Source: Oscheius onirici (Eukaryota > Nematoda > Chromadorea > Rhabditida > Rhabditidae). From it: a stretch of 64,000 nucleotides of DNA. The DNA is taken from contig OW051472.1 in NCBI GenBank assembly GCA_932521025.1, positions 5,704,001-5,768,000 of the forward strand, given 5' to 3'. Below, piece after piece: positions 19,969 through 30,328 of the stretch; position 1 is the first letter of the stretch; the number at the start of each line of letters is the position of its first letter. The notes beneath the pieces are model-generated. The model was not told where the DNA came from and did not search any database. It saw only the letters and a list, made by a program, of their open reading frames with translations. The translations under genes were made by a program, and so were the position numbers.

Positions 19969-21314
19969 ATTTATACTACGGTTCGAAACAGTAAACGTTT
20001 TCGTAAAAAAGCCATTTGTTTCCTAGCAGACTTTTACTCGACCAGTGTAGTTTAGCTTCCCCCATACAACTTTGGGACTTCGAGAAAAACCCTTGATTTT
20101 CTAGCTCACACATTCATTTTCCAGCTTTGTCATGTTCGTCAAGGATGTAGTATTTGATAGGTTATACGACTTTGTAGAATATTACTAACCCCTATTTTTC
20201 TGTTTCTGCCTTTTTCCTTCACAAAAGAACTCTTCGTTTCTTGACAGATGTCATGTCGGCAACTCTTTCAGTCTATTTTACTACTCGGATTAGATGTCTT
20301 TTCTTCCAGACGCGTATCAAGCCCAGGGAAAATAAACGTGGTCATCTCAGTGTGTAAGAGAGGCACTGGCGAAGACTAGAAAACGGGTGGAGCAGCTGTC
20401 CACCTGCCCTTTGAACATTCCTTCGCTACCTGCAGACTGTACTGTCTTCTGACTCTCGTTCTTTGGAGAATCAGACAATCAGATCATATTTGCTTTCTGT
20501 CGAATTACTAAAATCTGTGCTCAGCCTATGTTTGATCCCTGTCAGGTAGGCATGCTTGGCAGCTGCCAACTGTGCGTCTGGATGAATTTGTGGCAATCGG
20601 CCATTACACCGCCTCTGGCGCTTCTTTTCTACACTAATTATATGATTCTTCTTGCTTGCTTTATCATCTCGCTGTAGGTCAAAATATCGAGCCATAATCC
20701 GATTGCCTGCTTTTATACGGGGGCAAAACAATGTGTTCGGAGGACAGAAAAACATTCTGGATATTAGTTTTGGACAGTTCCTCCAAAACCATTTTTAATG
20801 ATAAATAGACGCCAAGCTAACTCTATTGTGACAGAATTGTCCATGAAGAAAGGTAGGTCGTTTTAGATTGATGAATCGTCTGAAACTCCTTATTCCCAAG
20901 GGTATAGTTTCTGAGATTGAGCAAAGATAAAAGAGAGCGCACAAATTCTTTCTAGCGAACCTGAGATGCTAGCTTCAAATTGATTTATAGGTAATAAATT
21001 CGCATGAGACTGTAAGAGGCCTGTCGGTTACCTAAATTTAGAGAAGAGGCAAACCCATCGGGCTATTTTATCTGCTTTTCAAAACACTAGCTCCTTCTCC
21101 GGAAACGAGTCCAACTGACGCGTGAAATTTACGCACCTGCTCTCTCTCTGAACATGTTCCTAATTTTACGTATTCTCTGGACCTTTCGGCTCTGTTTTTA
21201 TCTTGCCTATTGGTACCTCTTTCGTGCCGCTCCAATTTGTCACAGCGGGACATCTCTCACTCTCTCTCAAAAAAAGACTTCAATATCCTCAACAGATGCT
21301 CATTTTTAGAGCCC
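19969..21314. other. intergenic between two plus-strand genes
   Basis: Contains a hairpin-element copy at about 20120-20192. No gene supported on either strand. It ends with the T-rich acceptor CATTTTTAG at 21309, six bases before the K2P start. Confidence 0.5.
20120..20192. repeat. dispersed hairpin element, copy 4
   Basis: CCAGCTTTGTCATGTTCGTC then ATGTAGTATTTGATAGG and TACGACTTTGTAGAATATTA. The central GTAGTATTTGAT is shared with the copy at 62618. Confidence 0.55.
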
Positions 21315-23625
21315 ATGTCGGCTCCGGTGGCCCGGAGTCTCCGAGCTCTCTTCCAAGAACTTGGGCAAGGAGCCAAAGGTAAATTGTTTTTTTTGTTCCT
21401 ATTATGGAACGAATTCAGGTCTCTGGCCGCTAGCCTTGTTGGTTTTGTTCACTTTATTTGGAGCTTTTCTTTTCTACGAACTCGAATCTGGCAATGAAAG
21501 ATACACACTGGAGACTCTTCAGAAGGATCGGGCCGCCTTATTAGATGTAAGTTTGGACCCGTGTGAACTGCCGAGTCCGTGGCCTAATCTTCGAAAGCAG
21601 TCGAGTCTGTGGCCCTTTAAATCTTAATCTTTTTCTTCCAGGATACGGTTTTTCGTCTGAACAACATCCGTCGAATGCAACCAGTTGCTGCCTACAACCA
21701 CACCGTGAAAACTCTTCTTCGATACCAAGAAAAACTTGGAATCGAACCAGTGAGTTCAATTCTTTTCTCTGGAGACGCTTTCTAGGTCGATGTGGAGACA
21801 CAAGCCAAATGGACCTTCTGGGGATCAATGTTCTACTCTCTGACCGTCTACACGACTATTGGATACGGATCAATCTACCCCGTTACTCCGGGGTAAAATT
21901 TAACAAGCCTCTTAATTAACACATTTCAGTGGTCAAGCAGCTACTATCGTTTACTCCTTCATGGGAATTCCTCTGACTTTGATCTGTCTCTACTATCTGG
22001 GTATGACTCTCAATGTTCTTGTCAGATGAGCCCTTCAGGTTTGACCTTCGCCAAAATCTGCAAATTTATCTGGAAGATGGCTTTGAAGACGTGTGGCTGC
22101 TTCAGCAAAGACCTGGAGAAGAAGGTTAGTGAGGCCGTCGGAGTGGAGGAAGGAGCTCCAAAGGCGTCCGAAGAAGAAGAAACCAACGAGCTTCTATCCT
22201 TCCCGATCAGTTTCCTAGCTTTTCTAACAGTTCTCTGGATCCTGATGTGTGCAGGAGTCTGGGCCCTGACCGAAGACTGGGACTATGGTAAGAGCTAATA
22301 ATAAGACAGCTAAAAATGATAATTGTTTCAGGAACTTCCCTCTATTTCACCTTGATTTCGTTCACAACCATCGGGTTCGGAGACATTGTGCCTAATGAGA
22401 GAGGCTTTATACTTTTCGCCTTTCTGCTGTTCATCGGGTTGGCTCTGGTCTCCACTGTGCTGAACTTGATTCAACAACAAATTGAAGCTTTAGCATCGGT
22501 AGGTATCAAGAGAGTGAGAAAGTTTGGCCATAATCGTCGATGGGAAACGACTGCGTATTGAAGCCCATGGTTAAAAGCTGGTGGCCAACATAGTGCTACC
22601 AAGAAGTAGCTCGCCTACATTAGCTCCCCCAATATATGGAGCTTTTTGAAGAGATCTTACTTTTCGGGCACACGCTTACATTCTCAGCTTCATGTATTTG
22701 ATGAGATCTACAACTTTGGAGAACATCGCGAAACTTTAAAATTCTTTAAACCCCTCCTCCTTTCTTATAACTTGATTAGAAACTTTTTCGGAACGGAAGT
22801 CAAAGATTTTCCACGAATCATCCATGTTTGGTTTAGGTTCAAATGTCGCTCCGTAACCCTATTCCCATTTCCCAGAAATCCAACGATCAGGCGAAGTGAA
22901 TCATTCCAGGGAATGCAAGATAACATCGACCGAGAGTACATGAACGCACTGGCAGAGGCAGCAGATGAAGGTGAGATTAGTGAAGCAGACATCAGGAGGA
23001 TGAGTGAAGCAAACGCCGTCGAAGCTGAAGGAGAAGGAGCTGCACCGCTACCACACGTTGAGGGTTAGAGACATCCTTCCTTTGTTATTTCTTTTGAATT
23101 CAGAATCGAATAGAAAGGCTCTGGACGCTGTAATTTCCAGGATGCCTCTGAAGGAGCGGCTTCTGTTCAAGGTCATGCCGGCTGCTTCCCGAAAACAGCT
23201 CGAAGCATCTGCTCAAGCCAAGGCAAACAGGAAAAATAGAGGATGTCAGACGGATCAGAGTCTTCTGGAGGTAGGCTATTTTGATCGTATAGCACTATCA
23301 GTTGGTAGAAACTTTCAGTTTTGCATGATTCTTTCAGAATTTGATCAAAGAGGAAATTCTGAAGATGGAGCTGAACAATGAGCTGGACAGAAGGAAGCCC
23401 CGAAGTGGCATCGAGAGTCCTTTTCTGCCAAAACGAGGTTCCATCGACGATACTCTGAAGCCTTCTACGAGCCAGCAGAAGGATGAAGAAGAAGAGTCCA
23501 GAGAACAGACTCCCGAAGCTCCCGTTCGTCCTCACCGAGGCTTCAAAATCGAAAAAGTGACCGAAGTTGGTCACGACGATAAGCCTTCTATCAGTACAAC
23601 AGTTCTTCAAGAGGACGATGTTTAG
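21315..23625 (+). CDS. two-pore-domain potassium channel (TWK/K2P family)
   Basis: Leak K+ channel subunit that works as a dimer in the plasma membrane (family knowledge). Ten exons (21315-21378, 21419-21546, 21642-21749, 21786-21892, 21930-22000, 22039-22287, 22332-22498, 22910-23063, 23104-23270, 23338-23625) join in phase to 500 residues. TM1 is at about 22-44, an extracellular cap with NHT glycosylation site follows, selectivity filter 1 is TTIGYG at 123-128, TM2 at about 145-165, a cytoplasmic loop with acidic run, TM3 at about 215-235, filter 2 TTIGFG at 254-259, then TM4. A soluble C-terminal tail of about 200 residues contains RGCQTDQSL and a highly charged end. Intron 7 (22499-22909) holds a hairpin-element half. 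The start follows a probable spliced-leader acceptor. Intact by all signs. Confidence 0.93.
22688..22730. repeat. dispersed hairpin element, copy 5 (half)
   Basis: GTATTTGATGAGATCTACAA then CTTTGGAGAACATCGCG; it preserves loop and right arm only, inside intron 7 of the K2P gene. Confidence 0.55.
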
Positions 23626-24238
23626 GCATGTCTGGTTTATTTGTTCTGTATTCTGGTGTTGTAGGTACTCCTTGAACTATAAGTTGCAGCAGTTCTTTAA
23701 TTTCCATTTGTTGCGGGAACTCTTAACCCCCATTTCTCCGCCAAATACGCTATTTCGTGAATCCTATTTCGGGTAAGAAAAGTTGTCGATTTTGAACGGA
23801 ACATCGCTTGTGAAAGGCATCTTGAATAAGAAAGATGTACGTACTCACGTATTTTGGAAAAGCGGAATTGATGCATTTTTTTGCATATCGATAGGTCACG
23901 CAACGAATTTTTTTTAAAGAACTGCTTGGATTTAGCTATGACAGACCCACTTTTTCAGTTGTACATACGACAACGACAAATCAGACGTCAAGTACAAGAA
24001 AACAATATCGTGTCCGCCAAATATCTTCACATCCGGCCTTTCCGCTGATGTTCTTTCAGTGTTATTGCTTTTTTGATAAACAGATTTTTAATTCAACGTT
24101 TTTTTAAATTAAATCCTTTCAAAATCTTTTCTTTGTTAAGCTATTTTAGAAAAAAAGAAGTTTTCAAGTTATTCGCACTAGACGAGGCTGCTCACAGGTT
24201 TGACGCTTCTCCTTCAACCAAGCCTTTTCTGCTTCAGT
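23626..24238. other. intergenic, AT-rich
   Basis: No gene or recognised repeat. It ends in TTTTCTGCTTCAG at 24237, a likely trans-splice acceptor two bases from the next start. Confidence 0.5.
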
Positions 24239-25185
24239 ATGCTGCTGCTCTTCTTCTCGATTGTTCTCACCATGGCAGTTCTGCTGATTGGCTGTCACAG
24301 AAAAGGACTGCCGCCATACTACACGGATTTAATGGAGTCGCGCAGGAATCAGTCTGCAAAGGACGCCCAACTGGCTGAGATGGCGAAGCAGACGAAAGAA
24401 GAGAAGGAGAAAGAAGAGGCTTCACTCGAGAAAGTTGATGATCGAGTGACTACCATGCTGGCTGATGCAGTTTCGGAACAGAGTCGAACTTCCAAACCGG
24501 GAAAGCGAGCTTCTTTGGAGAGGGACTCAATGGATCACGCCAAACTTCAGACCATAACGGATACTGCAAGGATTTCGGACCTAATGGTTTGTCTTTTGTG
24601 CGCTGCGCTGACAGTTTTGATCTTGGGTACACCACTTGTGCACATAAATCCATGTGGAGCCTGAACCGAAATTGGTAACGAAATTGGTAAACACCCTATA
24701 TGTTGTACGAGTTATTGAGGACTCCAAGGCAAAAATATCTCATTTTACAGACAATATCGCAAATCGCCAAGTCTCCCGAGAAGATGCCGCTGGAGAAGAC
24801 ACAAATGCCATCGACCGACGCGAACAAAGTCTCGAGACAGTTGACTTCCTCGACATCGATTTCTTGTAACAAGAATCAGCTCAGTTTCCCTTCTTCGAGC
24901 GGCGGACAGGAGACGGTCAAGTTGACGAATCGCAGTCAGAAGCACATTGTCATCAAGAGTCGCTGCTCTGATAATAACATCTTCACCGTCGAGCCCGTCT
25001 TCTCAAAAGTCGATCCGGGACAGACTGTTCCGATCAGCGTCCATAGAAAAGCAGCTCCGCAAAAGCAGGATAAGATCGTCTTCGAGTGGCTGCCGGTCAT
25101 GGAAAATGAGAAGAATCTGACTATTGTCTTCAAGAAGGCCGAAACTGTCGAGAACAGAATAGAACTTCCGGTTATTTCCAAATAG
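24239..25185 (+). CDS. MSP-domain protein with N-terminal membrane anchor
   Basis: Exons 24239-24586 and 24751-25185 join at phase 0 to 260 residues. The N-terminus (MLLLFFSIVLTMAVLLIGC) is a signal anchor; a Lys/Glu-rich probable coiled coil follows (about 40-70), then a linker, and a C-terminal Major Sperm Protein-type Ig fold of about 105 residues beginning LSFPSSSGGQETVKLTN and containing KHIVIKSRC, VDPGQTVPI and KIVFEWLPV. The arrangement is the reverse of VAP proteins, which carry MSP first and the membrane helix last. Nematodes have many stand-alone MSP-domain proteins, often sperm-linked; the specific role here is unknown. Confidence 0.8.
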
Positions 25186-25307
25186 ACTCACGAGAAAACT
25201 CTATGGAATAAACACTTGCTGAAAGAGTCCACCAACTAACTCATTAACCCCAAAAGTTAATGGAGAAGACCAGAAAACACCATACCCTTTATTATTAGCT
25301 CTTATTA

Positions 25308-25970
25308 TTAATATTCGAGGAGACTGTTATCATCTGCCCGTTTGCCATAACGTCCTCGCAAACTGTTGATCGGCAAATGGTTGGCATTCATTCGAGCTCC
25401 ATAGCTGAAAATAGAGAAAGATATTGCATGATACAGCTCCATTTCGCGTTGTTTTCCAGCTCACGAGTATCTCAAAAGTCTTCCCGGAGTGAAATTGAAT
25501 CAGGAGACACAAAAAGGAGCTACGAGCTTGTGAGCTTTGGGCTTTAAAGCAAGCCTCCCCGCTTGTCCAGTATATTTGTTTTAGCAGCATTGTGCGGAAA
25601 TTTAAGCGTTTTTTTAACGAATGGTTCAGTGGTTATGTAGGAGGTCGAACTACGGAGCAGACAAATTCGATGAATATGAAATGTTTTGCTTTTTATGAAA
25701 CAGTTCAGACAAAACAATTCCTTTTGCCATTTTCCCAATCTTCGACGGAGGAGCCAACATTTGCCTGCTAAATGGGTCTGGTAAAGATCTCTGGAAGACC
25801 AGTAGACATTAAACACACTTTATACATCACTTTAAACATTGAGTAATAGCTTACTTGTAAGGGGTATCATCCTCGGAGGCCATGTATCTCAGCCCGACTC
25901 TTCTCTTTTCGGACATTTGTGCCGAGACGGCGACCAACAAGCAGAGAAATAGCAGCAGACGGAGAAACAT
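25308..25970 (-). CDS. neuropeptide precursor with an amidated GRY peptide
   Basis: Exons 25970-25855 and 25404-25308 join in phase to a 70-residue precursor. MFLRLLLFLCLLVAVSA is a signal peptide. After it come EKRR (a dibasic cleavage site), a peptide region, and SLRGRYGKR, where Gly is the amide donor and KR the cleavage site, predicting a peptide ending in RGRY-amide. A short acidic tail ends the precursor. An AATAAA lies 15 bp past the stop (TTTATT at 25288-25293). The product resembles the RYamide/RFamide style of nematode FLP/NLP peptides, but was not matched to a named gene. It is convergent with the MSP gene, with 122 bp between stops. Confidence 0.75.
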
Positions 25971-27227
25971 TCTGAAAGATCAACTAAATTGTGACGCAGA
26001 ATAGAGGAAGGAGGACAAAAGGACCTTAGGTAATTGGACGTGAAAGACTAACTGGATAAATGTGGAGGCACCTCTTTGACCACGCCCTTTTCGGAGAGTG
26101 AGAGGGAACGTGCCGGGATCACCCTCCAGATATAAGACGGAGGAAATTCGTTTGAGATCAGAAATTATGTTTCGCAACCGAGTCAATTAGCTTGTTCAGT
26201 TCTGACTGTGAAGGAACTCTAACAACTATTTTTAGAAGCAACAAGAAGTTAAAAATTCTTGGCAAAAGGTACAACATCTAATAAAACTAAACAGTTATAA
26301 AAGTTAGCTCGAATGTGGCTTCAGGATGTAGCTAGAATATAGCTCGAATGTGGCTGACTGTCTGGCTGTGTCTGTTGTGGTAGACGACAACCAAATGACT
26401 ATAAATGATGAGTCTGCGGGCTATCGGATCTTGAACAGTTTACAGCCATGATGCTCCTATAGTTATTCCTCAACAAGACACAATAGTTAGATCAAATGAT
26501 GAAAGCAGCTTGTTGTCCAGCCCAATTTCCCAGATTTCCTCAAACGATGTCATAATCACGTCAACGTACGAAGTTAGTACGAGTGCCGTCCAGGAATCGT
26601 TTGTTTTTACAAAGTACAAAATTGACATCCTGGTTCATATTTTAATTGTGTCTTAATTGAACCCGGGACAGCTATTGGAATTAGGCTAGAGATTCCGCTG
26701 GAAAGTGGTCTAAACGGAAATAGTGAGTGTATTTGTAGGCGCTCTTTCATATCCTCTTTTATTCAAAAAGGAAACGACTTTTTGGAGTCGCCGGCAATTG
26801 CTCCAGACGCTGAATGTTTATCGTCGTACTTGGACATTGCGAAAATTCTGCACGTCTAATGAATGGCGCCTTTTGACTAAACTATAAAACATTCAAACGG
26901 GCCTATGGGAAGAAGAGAGACCCACGCAGGTTGAAGATTGACCGAATATAATTGTAAGAGAATGAAAACAAGAAGTGTATCGGAAGACACAACCACTAAC
27001 AATAGATGCATTACATATTTGAATAGGAGGTAGAAAACGAGCCGGAAGCAGAGTCTAGTCCGTAAATCAGGTTTGTTCAAAGATCAGACTAAGTTCTCCA
27101 AAGAATTTCAAAAGTCCTCCTTCCGCATTCGAAGTAATTATGACGCTTGGGCCTATAAGTAGAAGTGACAGATGTCTAGTGCACGTCTAAAGAAAGACTA
27201 ATAATTAGCTAACACTAAAGTTTTCGT

Positions 27228-27282
27228 ACTGAACCAAACGTACAGGATTGTCCGTCACAACCTGGAAGTCTCAAGCTATCCT
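27228..27282. repeat. dispersed repeat, copy 1
   Basis: CTGAACCAAACGTACAGG...CCTGGAAGTCTCAAGCTAT; partner at 29287-29345. Confidence 0.5.
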
Positions 27283-28808
27283 AGCCGACCAGACCAGCCT
27301 GGCTCATCATGCTTATTCTCTGCTTCCGGCTCACGTCTCACCGGCTTGGTTGTAACCAATATCCTATAAATACACCAGATACCGTCTACGATGTATCCAA
27401 AAATCACGCAACGGTATCATACAGATATTTAAGGTCAAATCGACACCCTAAAATCCACATCATTGAAGCTGTATAAAACTCTTTTCACCGTACGTGGCGC
27501 TTAATGTTTGCTCACAGTGCTTGTTATCCTTGCCCACGATCTTTGGAATTGTATGATCTCACTGGTTTTTGAAAAAAAAATACTGAGTGAGATAAGATTC
27601 TTTCTTAACCTTATAAGCGTTCACTTAAATACGGCTCTAGGTCCTTGGAAGATTGAACGGTAGAATAGACGTTTACACCGACAAAACAAGAAAACTGACT
27701 TGAATAGGCAGGTTTCATTGGACAGCGTACTATATAGTTTCCTGATGTGACTGAAGGCCGTTAAACAATTAAATAGCGCAGGCTAAAAATTCGAACAATA
27801 GAAGTAGTTAGAGCAAAACTTATGACGACAGATCGACGAACAAATAAAATGCATACAGGGAATAGAAAAGCCATGAACAGAAGAGAAAAAGTGACTGTAT
27901 TTCTGTCACTAACCTTTTCTAGAACAGTCAAAGATACTAATCCTTGCTCGAACCGGCTTTCGAATCAGCAAACCCTCTCTCGGCGCTAAACACTACATCA
28001 TTTTTGAATGTGGGTCAAAACTTGCTGAGTTTTCTGTTACAATTAGGTTTCCTGGAACAGACGATAAAAATTGGTACTATGAGAAAAGAGGAGGATTTGA
28101 CTTTTCTAGGGGATATTGTTCATTTTTTGTCAGGTTATGCAGTTCAAACAAGTTATTGTTCTCTTTTTGTTTGGTCATCAAAACACAGGGCAAAGACAAA
28201 TCCTTTTCTCTTCAAAGAATCCACTTTTTTTCACAGATCCAGATTGTTCTCTTTTTGTCAAAATTCATAGAATTTACGAACAACGATTCCCTATACACTA
28301 GCAAAAAGTGTGAACAATCCTTTTCGGTACGGCCCGGTTCATTTTTTGCACAGACACCAGACCGGTCAAAACTCCATCGCACCGATGTCGATCTCCACCA
28401 AGAAAGGATTGAGACCGGATCAGGGGGGTTAGAGATCATGCCTGGTTAGCATCACTTACAATCAAGTTTTTGGTCTTTTGGTTCTTTGTTATGCTATTTC
28501 CCATCACCTTTCGAGACCTACTTCATCAGAATCGGAGGATTACACCTAGAACTTTGGCAAATTTATGCAAAAAAAAACTATGCAAACCCTGAGCCATTTT
28601 GCAGGACCAGGATTGAAGCAGAAAACTACCATACTCCCTCGTTCCTAAAAGTATAGGGCTTTGCCGTATGACCAAGATTTCACTAGACTCAGAACAACAA
28701 AATTGCGCCTTCGCCTAATGGCAGGGAACGGTCAAATGCAATCAAAAAAAAGTTCCCAGAGAGTTTCTGAAGTCAAATTCTACTCAAAACAATTTAGCAA
28801 AAAGGTTT

Positions 28809-28872
28809 GCAGTAGGGCGGGATCGAACCCGGGTCGTGTGGGTGGAATGGCGACCCTTAGCAATACACTAAC
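28809..28872 (-). other. tRNA-like segment (pseudogene or SINE-type)
   Basis: The minus strand carries a perfect internal-promoter B box (GGTTCGATCCC) in a T-arm-like context and a degenerate A-box region (TAGTGTATTGCTAAGGG). The acceptor stem does not pair well, so it is not called as a functional tRNA. Confidence 0.4.
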
Positions 28873-29195
28873 TTTTTCGGTAAAAAAAATTCTGTCCAAA
28901 AACGCTGGGCGTAGAGGTGTGATCCGGGTTGAAAATCAAAATTCTAAAAGATACCCCCTCTGAGATAGACTTAGTTATACCACTATCCAAAATTTCCAAA
29001 TAGAAAAAAAAATTCGCAAAAATGAGCCCGTGAATCGCGTACAATCGCGTACGGCGGACGCCGGACATTTTGGAAACTCGGTTTTCTGTCTAACTTTTTA
29101 GGATTTTGACTTATCGACTTGAAAATAAGGCTTTAGGGGTAACTTTTTACGCTGAATCCGATGGAATTGATCCCTGAACCTGAAAATGCTTCTGG

Positions 29196-29210
29196 CGCGC
29201 GCTGCGCGCG
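29196..29210. repeat. GC-only palindrome
   Basis: CGCGCG-CTG-CGCGCG in AT-rich surroundings; probably part of a dispersed repeat. Confidence 0.4.
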
Positions 29211-29286
29211 ATTTTAGGCTTTAAGCGTTCTGCGCTAGTGGGAGGCAAAGCCAAATCCACCGATTAGATATCACTAGTTTTCCTAC

Positions 29287-29345
29287 TGAACCTACCGTAC
29301 ATGAATGTCCGGGCATCGTCACATCCTGGAGGTCTCAAGCTATAT
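29287..29345. repeat. dispersed repeat, copy 2
   Basis: CTGAACCTACCGTACATG...CCTGGAGGTCTCAAGCTAT; matches 27228-27282 with a few differences and a small insertion. Confidence 0.5.
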
Positions 29346-30312
29346 GACGAAGTTAAACGAGAAGTGTGCTATTTTCAAAGATTACTGTAATCAACGTTTC
29401 TTATAAGAGACGCTGAATCCACTTTAACGCGTCTCTGTCTGTCTGTGTGTGTGTCTGAAGCTCTAATTGAGGATAAGGAGGGGAGCTTTGTGCGCAAATT
29501 AGTTTTTAACAAGTCGCGACAGGAAAAGCAAGTGCGCGAAGGGTTCTTATGAGTTTGATTGTTTCTTTAGAGGGACAGGGAGTGACTGGAACGTAGTGAC
29601 AAGGGGAGAAGGGACTGTAGGACTGAAACTCACTAAAGCTAGGAACGGGCCGGGCGACCAGTTCAGGTCCCACATTTTGAAACTAGGCTTGGGAGGGAGT
29701 GGGTTAAAATACAATTTCAGTAGTTTCTTTGGAGAGTCAGGGAGAGTGACTGGAGGAGAGTAACAAAGGAGGCATGAAAGGAAAACCACGACTAGGGCTC
29801 CGTAACAGAGCGAAGTCATGAATTTCTACTTTAGCCCTGGAAGGGCGTTGCCAACCTTGTGAAAATAAGAAGTTCGAACGATTTTGATTCGTTCCTATCG
29901 ACTTTACAATTCTTCAAAATATGCTTTACCTTCAGTATATTTCTTAAATATTGACGAAAACCGAGGAAGTAGCGAATTTATCGACTCCGGAGTTGGCAAA
30001 ATCATTAGAAACATATTGACTTTGGGCGTTTTATTTACTGTCTAACAGTCATCAATAGGCCTGGAAACTTTTTTGGTGTATGACTTTTAGGCAGAGGTGA
30101 AAGGTTTCACATGAATTCAACGCCGTCGGGGATAAACAGTTTCATTACACAGCGGTAGGAAGTGAGCTGCTCAAACACTTTGGGAGCTCAACACGTCGTC
30201 CTCGATGTGGAAGTTCTTGGCTTAAAAGGCTAGTGTTCGTTAGTCGCAATCATCAGTCCACCACATTCAGTCCCCAGCTCTACTTCTGTTATCAGAATTT
30301 ATATACCTACTT

Positions 30313-30323
30313 TTATGTTTCAG
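30313..30323 (+). promoter_or_regulatory. probable spliced-leader acceptor of the giant gene
   Basis: TTATGTTTCAG ends five bases before the ATG at 30329. No upstream coding exon is needed, since a signal peptide starts at this ATG. Confidence 0.5.
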
Positions 30324-30328
30324 ACTTC

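Larger units (their letters stand above)
25971..30328. other. 4.3-kb stretch without supportable genes
   Basis: Contains a tRNA-like segment (28809-28872), a pair of about 55-bp dispersed repeats (27228-27282 and 29287-29345), a GC palindrome (29196-29210), a short CTGTCTGT/GTGTGT microsatellite (29430-29455) and a degenerate 45-bp direct repeat (29558 and 29722). Open frames lack splice partners or motifs. The right end should hold the promoter of the giant gene. Confidence 0.5.

Noticed and set aside
28809..28872. Functional tRNA gene
   Set aside because: The B box is perfect but the acceptor stem and T stem do not pair properly over the expected length.
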